From Prorocentrum cordatum (taxonomy: Eukaryota; Sar; Dinophyceae; Prorocentrales; Prorocentraceae): DNA of 64,000 bases. The notes below the pieces were generated by a model. It saw only the letters and a list, made by a program, of their open reading frames with translations. It made no database searches and had not been told where the DNA came from. The position numbers and the translations under genes are program-made. The stretch covers positions 26,069 to 90,068 of the forward strand of contig CAUYUJ010017971.1 of NCBI GenBank assembly GCA_963575745.1, given 5' to 3'. This document shows, in pieces, positions 8,408 to 19,611 of this stretch. Numbering within the stretch: the first letter of the stretch is position 1; every line of letters starts with the position of its first letter.

Positions 8408-10595
8408 GGAAGTAACCGAGATCTGGGCTGGCCTCTAGAGACCCCGGTGTGTCTGGGACACCCGGGGCACTGTCCGCTGGGGAAGGCTCCGCCACGCCAT
8501 GCCCGCTCGAAGCGACTACCGGTGGGGTTGCCTTCGCAGCGGGCGCAGCCGCCTCGTCAGAAGAGCTGTGGACTTCTTTGGTAAGGGATGACTCGGCAAC
8601 CTCATATGGCGCAGCATGCGTTGAATCAACAGTTCCCGAGTCAACCTTCATCGGGCCCCCCTGCGTCGGCGCGTTCTCCGCTCTGGCTGGGCCAGGCGGA
8701 GGCTTAGGTACACCTACCGCCACGGCTGGGCTGGACGGTGGCGCAGGGGGAGCAGGCAGCCTGTTTCCACCTACGATCAAGTCGCCCCCAGTGCGAGGCT
8801 GGGAACGCTCGCTCCCGGCGGCAATCACAGGGGTAGGAACGAAATCTGATTTCGTGTTCTTGATATGGTCTACAACAATGGCTGCAAACTTCTCCCACGG
8901 GTCCGAGTACTCTCCTGGCGCGTGCTTTCTCTTCTTCCGTGCAAGCTTGTATAATTTCATTGCTGCTTCAATTTGCACATCCATTTCCTGCAATTTATCA
9001 GGATCCTCGACGATCGTTGGGCCCGCGGAAACTGCACGACGCCATTCGTGAAAGAAATTGCGCTCATTATTGAGCGCATTGCGGGCTCGCTTTCCGTCAA
9101 AGTGGCAATGTGGGGCTCCTTTGATGGTCCGAGCAATATTGGACGCAGCGTCATCCCCTTCTGGGGCCGGAGACTCCTCTGACGAGGGATCTCCGTCCGT
9201 CTGATTCGGGAGAGGGGCTGCAGGAGTGTCCAGCCTTTCATTGCCTCCGGGGCGATCAGAGCCCACATCCTCGGCAGTCTCGGCTTCTATCTCAATTGCT
9301 ACAGCCTTTGCCAGGGGGCCCTCGGCCCGCACAGCCGGGTTCACCCCGGCGCCACCCTGGGCAGACTGGGAAGACCCCAGAAAAGCTTTAAATTGCGTTT
9401 GCTGAGGTGCCGCCTTGGGCGCAGCGTCAGCTTGCCGCCGCCTGTAGTCAGTGCATGACTGACGCTGAACGCTCCACCTCGAAGCTCGAGGAAGGGGCTC
9501 AGGCGAACGGAGACGTGGTGCCCAAGTCGGCATACCCGGAGGCACAGGCCAAGCCCGGGGCTTGCCTTCCGTCGCCCCTGCGCCCGCCGGCTTGGCCGGT
9601 GGCTGCACAACCGTGGGTGCAGCATCAGCGGGCCTTGCTGGTGATCTCTCCTCAGCAACTGCGGCACTCGCCGGTCGCGCTGAAGGATTGTCGGCTCCAG
9701 TATCGGTGCGAGCCACCTTGGCCGGTGGAAGCTCCGCCACTCGCGCACCACTTCTCGGGTCAAATGGTGGCGGAGGCTTCTTCGGCACATCGTCCTCCGG
9801 CCGAACTGGAGGCGGATCCTTCTTCGGCGCAACGTTCGCCGGCTTGGCCGGTGGCGGCGCCATCTTTGCATCAGATGGTGGCGGGGGCTTCTTCGGCACA
9901 TCGTCCGCTGGCCTAACTGATGGCGGCGCCTCCCTCGTCGGGGGCGGAGGCACAACCACATTCGCAGCTGCACCTGCGTAGGGAGGAGGAGGCACCACCT
10001 CAGCCGCGGCTGTGCCGGGCGGAGAATGGGGCACTCCCTCAGCCTGGGACGCAGACCGTCCCGAAGGTGGAAAGTTCTCGGGGGCGAGCAGAAAAGGGGC
10101 GTCGGAAGGCTTGGCCACCGGCGCCTGGGCATGAACATCCGTGGGGGATTTGGCTTTGGCCTTGTCCTCGTTGTCTGTACTAGCCCGAACAAGAGCCTTG
10201 GATGTGTCCGAGGCCTCATCTTTGTGCAATGGGTTAATCATAATAAGTCTAACTCCTTTCTCTTGGAGCCATGGCCAAACGTCATCAAACTCTCGGCGAT
10301 GCTGCTGGTAAGGACTTCGCTCCTTCTGCCAAACGATGGGTCCCAAATTTGGGACCCACTCTCTCTGTGCCTCTCGGACTTGGTCGGTGGCATCCACTCT
10401 CTCCTTGTCGCGATGACGCTCGACCCCGAAGTCCTGCTCCAGGGGGCACTTCATTTGTCCAGCGACGTGTTGCAAGAAAGTGCAAGCCTGAGTGACACGA
10501 AGTGCCACTGGCGTCCAATGGCACAAGCGAAGCTCACTTAACACCATCTGGGATGGGCCACTGCAAAACTGATCGGGCGAGCCCTTGATGCGCAC
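8379..10595 (-). CDS. Long proline/alanine-rich ORF of retroelement 2
   Basis: An uninterrupted frame of 738 codons, the longest undamaged frame of this element. The N-terminal part (about 1-110) looks globular. The middle has repeated blocks of the type DDVPKKPPPP and PPAKPA, several made by family B hairpins. A short conserved-looking helical part (NALNNERNFFHEWRRAVSAG) lies near residue 500. No domain is recognised. The first codon may not be the true start, since sense text continues across a frameshift at about 10.6 kb. The + strand carries a perfect 20-bp palindrome at 10338-10357. Confidence 0.4.
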   Translation of the reverse strand: MRIKGSPDQFCSGPSQMVLSELRLCHWTPVALRVTQACTFLQHVAGQMKCPLEQDFGVERHRDKERVDATDQVREAQREWVPNLGPIVWQKERSPYQQHRREFDDVWPWLQEKGVRLIMINPLHKDEASDTSKALVRASTDNEDKAKAKSPTDVHAQAPVAKPSDAPFLLAPENFPPSGRSASQAEGVPHSPPGTAAAEVVPPPPYAGAAANVVVPPPPTREAPPSVRPADDVPKKPPPPSDAKMAPPPAKPANVAPKKDPPPVRPEDDVPKKPPPPFDPRSGARVAELPPAKVARTDTGADNPSARPASAAVAEERSPARPADAAPTVVQPPAKPAGAGATEGKPRAWPVPPGMPTWAPRLRSPEPLPRASRWSVQRQSCTDYRRRQADAAPKAAPQQTQFKAFLGSSQSAQGGAGVNPAVRAEGPLAKAVAIEIEAETAEDVGSDRPGGNERLDTPAAPLPNQTDGDPSSEESPAPEGDDAASNIARTIKGAPHCHFDGKRARNALNNERNFFHEWRRAVSAGPTIVEDPDKLQEMDVQIEAAMKLYKLARKKRKHAPGEYSDPWEKFAAIVVDHIKNTKSDFVPTPVIAAGSERSQPRTGGDLIVGGNRLPAPPAPPSSPAVAVGVPKPPPGPARAENAPTQGGPMKVDSGTVDSTHAAPYEVAESSLTKEVHSSSDEAAAPAAKATPPVVASSGHGVAEPSPADSAPGVPDTPGSLEASPDLGYFHEFPYQRGP

Positions 10596-10624
10596 AGGCT
10601 TTGCACAGAAAATAACCTCCGCAG

Positions 10625-11212
10625 TTATCCAGATGCCATATCCAAAAGTCTCCTCTGCAACAGATTATATATAGTATGTGTGGAAGGATCATTAATACAA
10701 GGGAAAGAATACACACCCAAATGTCCCTTTTTGATACCCCCTCCGTAGCGGAGATTCGACGCGAGCAACTGATGGCCCTCCAATATCGAATGGAGGACGG
10801 TCACAGACGTACCATGAGATTGTCTGCTCCATCCTGAGGACGGGTCTTGGACCTCCTCAAGCTTGTCCGCCGTCACGTGAAAGGGTAAAGTGAGCTGTAT
10901 ACAGTGCATGTTCCCCGCCTTGTGGGTCTTTGTCGACAATCTCGCCCAATTCAGGCGATCAGCAACGGTGGCCTCTGGGCCCCCACATGACCGATCAGCC
11001 TTAATCACAAAGAAACGTGCCCAATTGGGAACAATATAAGTAGGATCCAAGACCGGGGTCTTCGTGGACGTTTGTAGCATCTGGTTGCCTAACCATGCTT
11101 CTCCAGGAGCGTGAATCTGGATTGTCTTGAACTGTTTCCTGCGGGCCGGATTTTCTCCGTTGGCCACTTTTTGAACACGGTGATCCCCTGGGTAACAATT
11201 CCCAGGCATCAT
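10625..11212 (-). pseudogene. Retroelement 2, segment downstream of the SKL/GNVAAA region, unrecognised
   Basis: Open for 195 codons in a frame shifted from its neighbours on both sides. It contains a conserved-looking stretch (PTYIVPNWARFFVIKADRS) and is followed by a TAA at 10625. No family is recognised. Placing it in the same polyprotein is an inference from strand, spacing and the absence of any other boundary. Confidence 0.35.
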
Positions 11213-11304
11213 AAGTCTGTAGAGCTTACCGCTCTCCGCAGTGAACGGTTATAATGCACTGGATCCGCGTTCGGTGCATCACTATAGGGCAACAGCTTAA
11301 CTTT

Positions 11305-11907
11305 CTAATACAGCTGGTGCACAAGCCAATCGACTTCCCAATCATCATCCTTCTTGGGATTGCTCCCAGCTTTAAAGCGCCTGGAGAATTTCTCTCCGCC
11401 GCTGAGCTTGACTCCGCGGCCAACAGGACATTTCGCACGGAGGGCTTCCCCCGCCGCTTCACCGGGCGCCTCGGCGCCCTGTACACACGTTACAGGAGCG
11501 AGCACGGGACCGCGGGACGGCTGGGCCGCCCGCGCCGCAGCAACATTACCCGATGCGGCTGGGCCGCTGGGTTCGGCAACAGACACTACCTTCGACAGCT
11601 CCACTACCGCAGGGCGCATGTGTTGTTCATTATGCACTCCTTCCGTGGGCAGTCGGAGGCGTTTCCCCTTCGCGGGCTTTCCTGGGCAAAAGGGAAGACA
11701 CCGTGGTAAGAAATATGGATTGTCTCGCCACGGGTAAAATTCTGCGTGCACATTCCCTCGCTTGAGAACATCAATGAACTTGTCGGAAAGCTTGGAATGA
11801 ATAGCCCCGTCCCCTGTCCCGTCTTGGACGGCAGGGAACATAACGGTGTTCAAAGGTATCTTAAACGGACGAGTGTCCTCAGTGGGGCTCCAGTCTTGCC
11901 TGTACAT
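11305..11907 (-). pseudogene. Retroelement 2, segment with NPYFLPRCLPFCPGKPAKGKRL, unrecognised
   Basis: Same frame as the segment upstream (12007-12990), with only the TGA at 12007 between them; sense text reads through as QPSGGPAVQGGNPWAKKRA. The body has a basic stretch and an alanine-rich linker in which family B hairpins encode G-P-A (11555-11567) and A-Q-P (11518). It ends at a TAA at 11305. The function is unknown. Confidence 0.4.
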
Positions 11908-12006
11908 TACTAGCTCTTCAAAGGTAGCCTCCTCTGCCGTATACCCATCGGCTCTTTTCTTCGCCCATGGGTTACCCCCCTGAACGGCTGGGCCGCCGGA
12001 GGGTTG

Positions 12007-12990
12007 TCAAAAGAACAATACAGCGAGTTTCGCAGCCTTGAACATGTGCCCCGCAAATATCTCGGCCGCCCTACCTTTCACCATTTGTCCGTCCTTGTCT
12101 ATCTTATAGTCACTATGATCTGACAGAAAATGGTAAAAGTCATTTGAAAGGTGCTGCAACTTGCGATAAAGGCATGCACCGTCAAGAACCATGATGCGCA
12201 GGAATGTCCCCGCGGCCTTATAGTCTTCAATCCGACGGTTCAGTCGAGCTCGGACGAGGGTGGCGACGTCGTCCCACATAGGGCCAACACAATCTCCATC
12301 CGGGAACTTCCAACACCCGTGGCCCCCGCCAATGTACATAATCTCCATCGCGCCATCAGGCGAGCGCTTGACCGCATCGCCTATGAGGCGTTCAGATGCC
12401 TCCAACATTAATCGGAGGGCTCCAGCGAGGAGCGCCGGATTTTCCTCCCGCTTCCCTTCTACGCGAACTCCAAGCAAATTAAACGTCGACTGACCAGCAA
12501 TGTCATTAAAGTTCCAAAAGATGAATCGCACTGGAGTATGAACTCCCTTCCTGTAATGCTGGTGCCCTGACCAATTGTGCGACTGGGCGGCTTCCCGAAG
12601 TTCGGGGCACTTGCAGCCGCGCATAACGTTGGCAAACATGCCATGAACGCGCTCTTGCATGAAGTATGGTATGCAATGGCTCGGCGCGGCGCTCTGCCCG
12701 GCATCATTTCTGAACGAGACCGTGGATTCAGAAACAATATGAATTGAGCAAGACCAGAATTTGCATTGCTGGTGTTCCATCAAGCAAAAAGGGTGGAAAA
12801 AGTCCGCAGTAGATTTTCCAGTTGCCATCATGGCCGCAATGTCCTCGCCAACGAAAGGGACCCATGAATGCCCATTCTGGCGGGCAACCTGGGTTATGGC
12901 CTGGCACTTCTCCAGAAACGACAACCTGCCCGCCCTGGCCTTCAACCGAGGATCTGTTATTTCAACATAAAGCTGAAGAATCTCGGACAC
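12007..12990 (-). pseudogene. Retroelement 2, conserved-looking globular domain of unknown function
   Basis: 327 codons without low complexity, with text such as FIFWNFNDIAGQ, EIMYIGGGHGCWKFPDGD and LRIMVLDGACLYRKLQHL that looks like alternating strands and helices of an alpha/beta fold. Weak resemblance to SGNH/GDSL hydrolases (a possible N-D motif) was considered but the key blocks are not convincing. It is joined in frame to the segments on both sides, interrupted by TGA at 13000 and at 12007. Confidence 0.45.
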
Positions 12991-12999
12991 TCGAGCCCC

Positions 13000-14574
13000 T
13001 CATTCGTGCGTTGGCGGTTTGGGGTTCTCGGCGAACTCACCCCAATGCCAATGATAGTCAAGGGCGCCCCAGGGACCGCGCCCAAGGTAGGGCGGGCCCC
13101 TCCCTTCGTCATCGACTGCCATCGACCCCGCATCAGGGGGCCCTCCTCCGCCACCACCCCCAGGGGGGTCACCGGAGGGCGGAGGATTTCCCGTGGGAGA
13201 GCCGCCTGAGCCAGACGGGGCACCTCCGCCACAGGCTGGGCCAGGGGGAGAGCCACCGCCCGCCCCGCCCTCGGCTTGTCCGGGCGGGGCAGCCGGAATC
13301 GAGGTCGACCCAGCGGATGGTCCGCTGGTCGCCTGCCGACCAGCTCCTGGATTGTCCAAAGGCTTCTGCGGGACAGATTCTACCGAAGGAAGCGACATCG
13401 CAACGTTCGCTTGGGCGCTGGCCGAGCCGACTGAGTCGGACGGCATCTCCGCTCCCAAGCGTAGCCTTTTCGGCGCCTTGAGCAGACCCTCCTCTTGGTC
13501 TTTGGAAGGGCCCTCAGAGGGCGCCTCAAGATTAGGCTGCTCAAGATCCGCGGGCAGAAATGGCCTTTCCCCAGCAGCGACTGGGTCGTGCTGTTCGGCC
13601 TCGGTCTCAGTGCGTGGCGGAGAGCGTGGCTTTTCAGTCGAACCAACACTGTCTTCAAGGCCAGCAGTCGCGAGCCATTCCTTGAAGTCATAGGGGCGCG
13701 ACCACCAAGGAGCTGCCCTACGCCGGGCCACAGCCTGCTCAGGAGAAGACTGGAAATAGCTGGCTCTGGGTGAATCGGTGAGAGCCTCCTCAACAACACG
13801 CACGGGCATGTAGGGACGGCCCTTAATACCAGGCAGGGCATACATAGTACCCCAACCGTCCCCAGCGGCTCGGCCGCGGGGCGGGGAGCGCGGTGAAGGG
13901 CCCCAGATGTTCAACCACAAAATGGGAGAGCCTTTCGTCTTGTTGTCCCTCACTGGGACGCTCACAAAATCACAGCACATCGTCACCCGCCGGATGGCTG
14001 GGCCAACGGTGGGACCAACGACCTCTCCCTTCTCGAGAGTTCGGACAGGACGTCGAGTCTCCCCCGGTGCGTTCGTGTATAACCTGCGAACCAGCTTCGT
14101 CATTTCATCAGGGTATGACTGAAAATAAGTACCCTCAGGAATCTGGTCAACCTTAGGAGGAGCACAATCGAAACGGCACGCGGCCTTTCTGTCGTATGTC
14201 GTCCAGTGGGCGACCCACGGGTCTTGCGAGACACGAGAAAACAGATGCTCAAAGATCGTCTGGGAGCTTGCGGTTAAATATTCCTCCCACGCGGTAACGA
14301 CTTGGTCGTTCCGCATATACAAGATATGGTGTCGCCACATCGTGTAGCGCCAGCTCCATCCCCTTTTGCGCACGAACGTGATGTCCCTTGCATGACTTGT
14401 CAGGAAAACAGCGACAGAAAGGTTGCCCCTCGCGGGACCTACGTTTCCCACGAGAGGAGGCAGCTGTCTTATTGGCAGACTTGTTGTCGTCAATAGCAGC
14501 GGAGGCAGCTCTTTTGCGAGCTGCGATCTCCTCCGCGTGAATCTCGACGCCACCTTCCATTTCGATGTCAACAT
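13000..14574 (-). pseudogene. Retroelement 2, segment following the methyltransferase-like domain, unrecognised
   Basis: The genuine part probably starts near 14330, where the frame changes from that of the methyltransferase-like segment. The first 80 codons of this frame are likely a shadow. The N-terminal 230 residues look globular (WEEYLTASSQTIFEHLFSR, MCCDFVSVPVRDNKTKG), followed by a long E/P/G-rich linker ending in a glycine-proline run near 13.15-13.3 kb. The TGA at 13000 separates it from the next domain in the same frame. Confidence 0.45.
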
Positions 14575-15862
14575 TCATCGTAATATCACTGGGGCTAAAA
14601 CGGTCGGCCGTCTCCCCTGTCGGCTGGGCCGACGGGGCGACGCCCCCTCTCGGCTGGGCCGATGGGGATGCCTTTCTATTTGCATTGGGAGGGGCCTGTT
14701 CTTTTGCCCCGATAGAAAGTTCTTCGTCCTCGGGCAAATCCGAGGCGAGTTCATGCATGATATCATCCGAGCAAACCGAAGTCACATCCTCCCCCGACGG
14801 CTTGGCCGCTGGAGTATCCAGCGGTTGACACATGGGTTTGGCCAATGACCAATCGGGCGCGCGAGAACCGCGGCAAGCGGGGCCCGCACAGCCGCAACGC
14901 GGCGGCGGCGCGGTCCGAGGGGAGGCCGGCCGCTGGGCGGCCCGCGCAAGCTCCGGAGACAAAATGGCAGCGGCACATATGGAATTATAAGAGGAGACAG
15001 GACGACGACGAGATGATAACACGCGCTCAGCGGCACGAGCAGCAGCAATGTGAACCTGTTGAGCAAAGGCATCCGTGTAATCTTCAGCCGACTTACAGTC
15101 CCTGCCTCTGGCCTCAACATGCACATGCGTGCCGTCACACCTGCGCTCAAGTCCCTCGATTACGTCATGAGATTTGGATGCGATCGCCCAGGGCTTTTTC
15201 ATGAAATTACCCTTGCTGCCCCTCAATCCAGACGCACACCCATGCAAAGCCGTTTTGACAAACCCAAGCTCTCTCGTGAACTCTTTCACCTGGGGGCCCC
15301 TCCAATAATTACACTGCGCAGGCCACTCAAGACAAACTGCGCCCCCCGCTTTGTGCACAGCACGGGCAATCTCTCGGACGTTCCAAAACAGATTTCTGAA
15401 GTCAGTCCTAATACCTCGAAGCCTACGCATCGCTCTATGATTTCCAGTGCGCAAATAATGGGCTTCGTTCACGCATTGCCGGGGGGAACCACCCGTACAG
15501 GGAATTGAGCCCCATAGAGTTCTGTGTTGTCCTTTGAACTTCTTTATGTCGTTCAGAGCCGGTCTTCTTCCCTTATATGTTCTCATATCTTCCTTCTCCG
15601 TATCGCGTATTACCTTACAAGAATTACCAGCAAAATTCTTGGGGGTTTCAATCCTGCTCTCAGGGCCACAACCATATTCTAATAAGAGTCGATCCCCGGT
15701 CCACTGGGTGGCCGGGGGCGCAATCGTCCCGGATCCAGAATTCCGCCCAGCCGGTCCATCTACTTGGATGATAATCACCATCACTGGAATCACCATTCGA
15801 ATTCTGCTCAAAGGGGTGATGACATTTAATATCTTCATCACGCCAAGTATCCGCACGGTCAA
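14249..15862 (-). pseudogene. C5-methyltransferase-like Rossmann domain, retroelement 2
   Basis: Motifs in order: LLLEYGCGPESRI (15657-15690), placed like the SAM-binding glycine motif; KVIRDTEKED; GSIPCTGGSPRQ (15474-15516), resembling the Pro-Cys motif IV; a long helix ending in GGAVCLEWPAQCNYW (about 15290-15335), at the place of the ENV motif; LHGCASGLRG; KKPWAI; and THVHVEARG. Related text is widespread in dinoflagellate retroelement proteins, from general knowledge. The catalytic Cys position is kept, but the target-recognition part is not recognisable. The C-terminal 200 residues are linker with two A-Q-P hairpins (14619-14662), then a cysteine cluster (FCRCFPDKSCKGHH) where the frame is lost near 14330. 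Substrate and activity are unknown. Confidence 0.5.
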
Positions 15863-16607
15863 TAGTTAAACCATGTCGGACATTGATCGCACAGGTACGA
15901 CGCTGATCAGCTAACCTGTCTGGGTCAACTAGGCAATCTGTACTCACGGGCGCAAGCGTGACAAGTCTAGGGACGAAGTGCCAACGTTTAAGACTCTGTC
16001 CGCGTTGTGTCCACTGGTCCTTCCTATTATGAAAATTAGCGGCAGCCGCAGGAGGAAGGTGAGGAAGAAGAAGGTTGTAACCGAGCGTGTCTTTTTCTTG
16101 CTCGGTGTTAACTGGCTCGGACCTTGACTGCTCGTCACACTTCGCTTTTGACAGATCCGATGTATCAGACTCACTTTCACTCTCGGTTAGGTCAAACATC
16201 GTTCTCATGTCAATCTCCTCCTTTGACCTGGGTTTATCGGAGCTTATCCTGGAACCTTCTTTCTTCGTAACAGGAGTAGTTCTACTCGCTACCACGGCTT
16301 GGCCGGGCGCATTTGCCACCGCGGCTTGGCCGGGGGCAGCGCCGGTGGCAGCCGGGCGCTGGGCGCCGTTCGGTGCCGCTGGGATATTTATTGATTTTGA
16401 AGAACGCACAGCGGGCTTACCCTTGTTGAGACGCTTCTTTTTCTTATTCATCTTCTTGCTGGGTACAACAGCTCCTCTCCGCAAGGCCGAACTCGGACCT
16501 AAGCGGGGCCTCATAACCCCCCCCCCCCCCCCCCCCCCCCGGTTTTCAAGGGGAGGCCGTCTGAAAACATCGAATCTAAATAGTCTCGGCACCGCTGGGC
16601 GGTCCAA
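15660..16607 (-). pseudogene. Retroelement 2, linker ORF after RNase H
   Basis: Starts across the 24-base C tract (16517-16540), so its first 30 residues, with a glycine run, are doubtful. A K/R-rich segment (SKKMNKKKKRLNKGKPAV), an A-G-Q linker made partly by family B hairpins (16295, 16322, 16355) and an acidic S/E segment (LTESESESDTSDLSKAK) follow. It then passes by frameshift, in the overlap 15660-15862, into the methyltransferase-like domain. No enzyme motif is visible in this part. Confidence 0.4.
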
Positions 16608-16888
16608 AACTTAGGAGTCACAACGTTGACAAAATATAAAACCTTAACCCAGGCCAAAGGGTCTGTGAATCTCTTCGTTCCAATGTCAGCAGCCTCATTT
16701 TGAGTCCGTTCGTACTGAAGTTCTACGATGCCTCGGGAGAACTGTTCAGACACTGCTGCAGCATCAATACGATGAGTTCGCGAAAGGTGCATAAGCTTCA
16801 TGGACCCTCCGGCTTTAATGACCTTGCAAGCTGCCTGGTTATCTTCTACGAAAGGCAACGTATCTGTCGCCCAAGCAATATTTCCCAA
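16511..16888 (-). pseudogene. Copia RNase H, C-terminal half
   Basis: Reads VEDNQAACKVIKAG, LSRTHRIDAAAVSEQFSRG and NEAADIGTKRF, the usual end of Ty1/copia RNase H (EDN, RTHR and ADIxTK motifs). It belongs with the segment at 16958-17875 but is separated from it by the (AC)n tract at 16966-16985, where two frame changes are needed. The last residues run into the C24 homopolymer. Confidence 0.8.
16517..16540. repeat. C24 homopolymer
   Basis: An uninterrupted run of 24 C on the + strand at the junction of RNase H and the next ORF. Its length is prone to assembly or sequencing error, so the frame relation between the two ORFs cannot be trusted. Confidence 0.9.
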
Positions 16889-16957
16889 AGCGGAAGGGCT
16901 GCAAGCAGCTCTTTTCGCAGGGCAAGGCCGGCAGCCGCAATTTCAGCCACAAGAGTG

Positions 16958-17875
16958 CTATGGGAACACACACACACACACACACGTCTGCCGCTGGGAT
17001 CCCATAGACTGCCCAGCTCTAGCGCATGGGCCCCAAATTGCTTGATAACTGGCACTCGTGCTCCTATCTGTTCGGGCGTCACTGGCCAGATCCGCATCGG
17101 GGTATTGTTTCAACAAGACATCCTTCATTCGATCACCTACCCATGAAGACATGCGGCAGTGAGAAGTACACTTGATATAGCAAATGAGGCGGAAGAGATC
17201 CATGTATCGTTGCTCGGCCCATTTGGTAGTGCATCTGGCCGCATGGCAAACAGCGCGGAGAAGGTCATATCGAGCCATTCACGCACCGTACAGGATCTTC
17301 ATCAAGACTTTCGCTGCAATGGGCTGGAGCACGCACGACTGGGTCGGCGGCTCCAGATCATCGGGGCTGGTCGCTGCGGCGTCAAGGCCGTGCACGACGA
17401 TCTCCTGATCTGGGGGCCCAACGTCAACATTGATGTTCAAGGCTGACGCTATTGCTTCCTCAAGAGGGGAGCGAACTTCGCCTCTAGGCCCGCCTTGACT
17501 GCCCTCGAGATCGGCAAGTTCGGGGCCAAACGGGGTACCCGCAGCAGGATACGTAGCTGGGTCAGTATCTGTGAGTTGGGCATATAAAGTAACACAGGAT
17601 TCGAAGAATTCAGTCATGTCGTACTCTATGACTCTGGCCTGTTTGGGTTCTCTCGGTTGGTATGGCTCCGGCGGCTGGGCCGCCGAGTCACCCCCCGTTT
17701 CCTCCTCATCGCTCTCGTCTGGCACGGATGTGTTTCCTCTTAACTTTAAGAGGCGGCGGGTCCAAACTGCGTGGATAGCCGGTGTTCGCAAGCCAAATAT
17801 CGTCCGACCGCTGTCGGAGGATCTATCTCTATGCCTTGAGGGCAATTGGGAGATGGGGATTGCAACAACATCCAT
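16958..17875 (-). pseudogene. Copia reverse transcriptase C-terminus and connection to RNase H
   Basis: One frame with a TGA at 17279. Downstream text (MARYDLLRAVCHAARCTTKW, RLICYIKCTSHCRMSSWVGD, DADLASDARTDRSTSA) is the typical end of copia RT and start of RNase H. Across the stop it reads KILYGA*MARYDLL, where relatives have an arginine, so CGA to TGA is likely. The upstream half (about 17300-17750) is a variable linker with an A-Q-P hairpin at 17669-17685. Confidence 0.75.
16966..16985. repeat. (AC)10 microsatellite inside the RNase H gene
   Basis: The tract lies where sense text should read a CVSHST-like motif. The frame before it (16958-17278) runs into CVCVCV, and the correct frame resumes as CSHSTLVAEIAAAGLALRKEL. 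Expansion of a short TG run is the simplest cause of this frameshift. Confidence 0.85.
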
Positions 17876-17907
17876 CCTTGAACTAGCTTGTCGGCAGGAC
17901 CAGCCAG

Positions 17908-19551
17908 CTAAAAATTATCAACATAGCTTATCAAGGAAAGTTTCAATTCTGTATGAAAATAACAGCTACGCCACGGGCTACATTTGACGAAACCTTTAGC
18001 CGTAACATGCCCTTCGCAGCGTTGCTCCCAGTATCCCCCTGAATCAGGGCGTCCGCACAAAGATAAAATCAACGGACATACGGGATTGCGCATATGCGAC
18101 CAGGACTCGGGCTACTCATCAGGGGGCGGAAATACCCATGTCGGGGTGCCACCCAACTTTGATTGAGTGCAGGCCTGACGGGCGTCGGCTTGTTCGACAC
18201 AATGGCCTTCGAAGAGCCCGTTGGTGTCAGCTGCTCTGCTGGCCTGCACTGTAGCAGGGCTGCTGGAAAGTTCTCGAAACAACGCCACATCTTTATTCTG
18301 ATCTCTCACGCTAGAACCGTCGAAGACGACCCGACCTTTATACTCACGGCCTTTGCGTCCGAGTGGCAACTCGGAGTTCTTTTCGACAAGGATCGCGAAT
18401 AGACGACCGAAGTGGGCAGTCTCCCCTTTGAGTTCTGCAACAACATCGGCATATTATGTGACGCCTTTCTCGTCCCGTGTGCCGATTTCTCGCAATCGGT
18501 TCCACTCCTTTCTTAAAGCAGCCCTGGCATCTTGGTTAGCCCGGGCTTCGACTTTGGAAACCGATCGAACAAAAGCGGCATCAATCCAAGTCTGTCGCCA
18601 TTCGTTGGGAAGTTGAAAAGGCTCGTCGGCAACTGAGATGAGATCAGTAAAAGGGTTGTATCGGTAATCCAAATCAAATCTTTCTTTTTCACTGTGACTG
18701 GGCATTGGAGCCGAGCTATGCTGCGACGGAATTCGAGGCACGCTTCGCCGCGACGCGGCGGCCGCCGGACTCGTCTCTTGTTTCACCTCAGAATCCGCAT
18801 CGGATAACGGGCCCCTACCCGCTGGGCCGGAGGGAACACCATCACGTGCGATGGCACCACCGCACCAAGTTTGCTTCCACCAAACATCCTCATCATCCGA
18901 AAGGTAGTCGTCTGAGCCATCCTCCGCGAAGGTTTCGGTGGCCACAGTTGCGGCTTGGCCGCCCTGTGCCGCCCTGTGCCGCCCGTCGACGGAATGGCTC
19001 AACGACCCACGGCGCGGCCCTCCTTGCCTTTGGACGCGTCGCAATGTAAGCAGCGCCCTCCTCAGAGAGTGGACGAACCGCGGGTGGCCAGGCCACTGCG
19101 GGCTCGGGCGGAGTTGGTGGATCTTCCACGTCCAAGCCTATATATCACGCAGTAGGCCAAGACAAGGGCCGGGATCGTCAATACCAAAGAATCCTCTCTT
19201 TTCGGCCTTGTATTGCTCGACGGCCTGTCGGCGTTGAGCCTGATTTATGTTGAACCAGCGTCCGGGATGAATGCCAGGATTGGCGGACACGGGCAATTTC
19301 TTTAGCCATTGAGCACCGCACTTCGGATCTGGGTCTGTAACCCACACGCGAGTCACGGGAACGTAGTCGGGATCATAATAAAGTACAACTCGTATGCTGC
19401 ATGTTTTTCGACGACCTGTCAACGGGAGCTTCTGCGTTAACTCTTCTTTCGTAAGGCCGACGACAATACGCCGATCCTCATAGTATTCCATCGCATCAAG
19501 GTTCTGAGTCGCGCGAGCAAGGAGCTGCCCTTTCCCGGGGACTTTTTTCAC
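17908..19551 (-). pseudogene. Copia reverse transcriptase
   Basis: A single frame with stops at 18454, 18112 and 17908. Motifs in order: ALRKEWNRLREIG; EYKGRVVFDGSSVRDQN; HCVEQADARQACTQSKLGG (the A/D-aspartate motif); LSLCGRPDSGGYWEQ; and YVDNF followed at once by TAG and LAGPADKL. The catalytic YVDD is YVDN here. The 19.55-19.14 kb part (DYVPVTRVWVTDPDPKCGAQ) is the integrase-RT connection. The damaged catalytic site and the stops make this copy inactive. Confidence 0.85.
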
Positions 19552-19611
19552 GCGGCTTGGCCGCTGAAAAGTTAGACTGGCGGTCTAAACGGCACTCAAT
19601 ATGAGCGAGAC

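Noticed and set aside
9341-10219. Arg-rich minus-strand frame of 292 codons
   Set aside because: Shadow of the P-rich ORF of retroelement 2; GC-rich repeats keep several frames open.
12007-12990. SGNH/GDSL hydrolase
   Set aside because: A possible N-D motif is present, but the GDS and catalytic D-x-x-H blocks cannot be placed.
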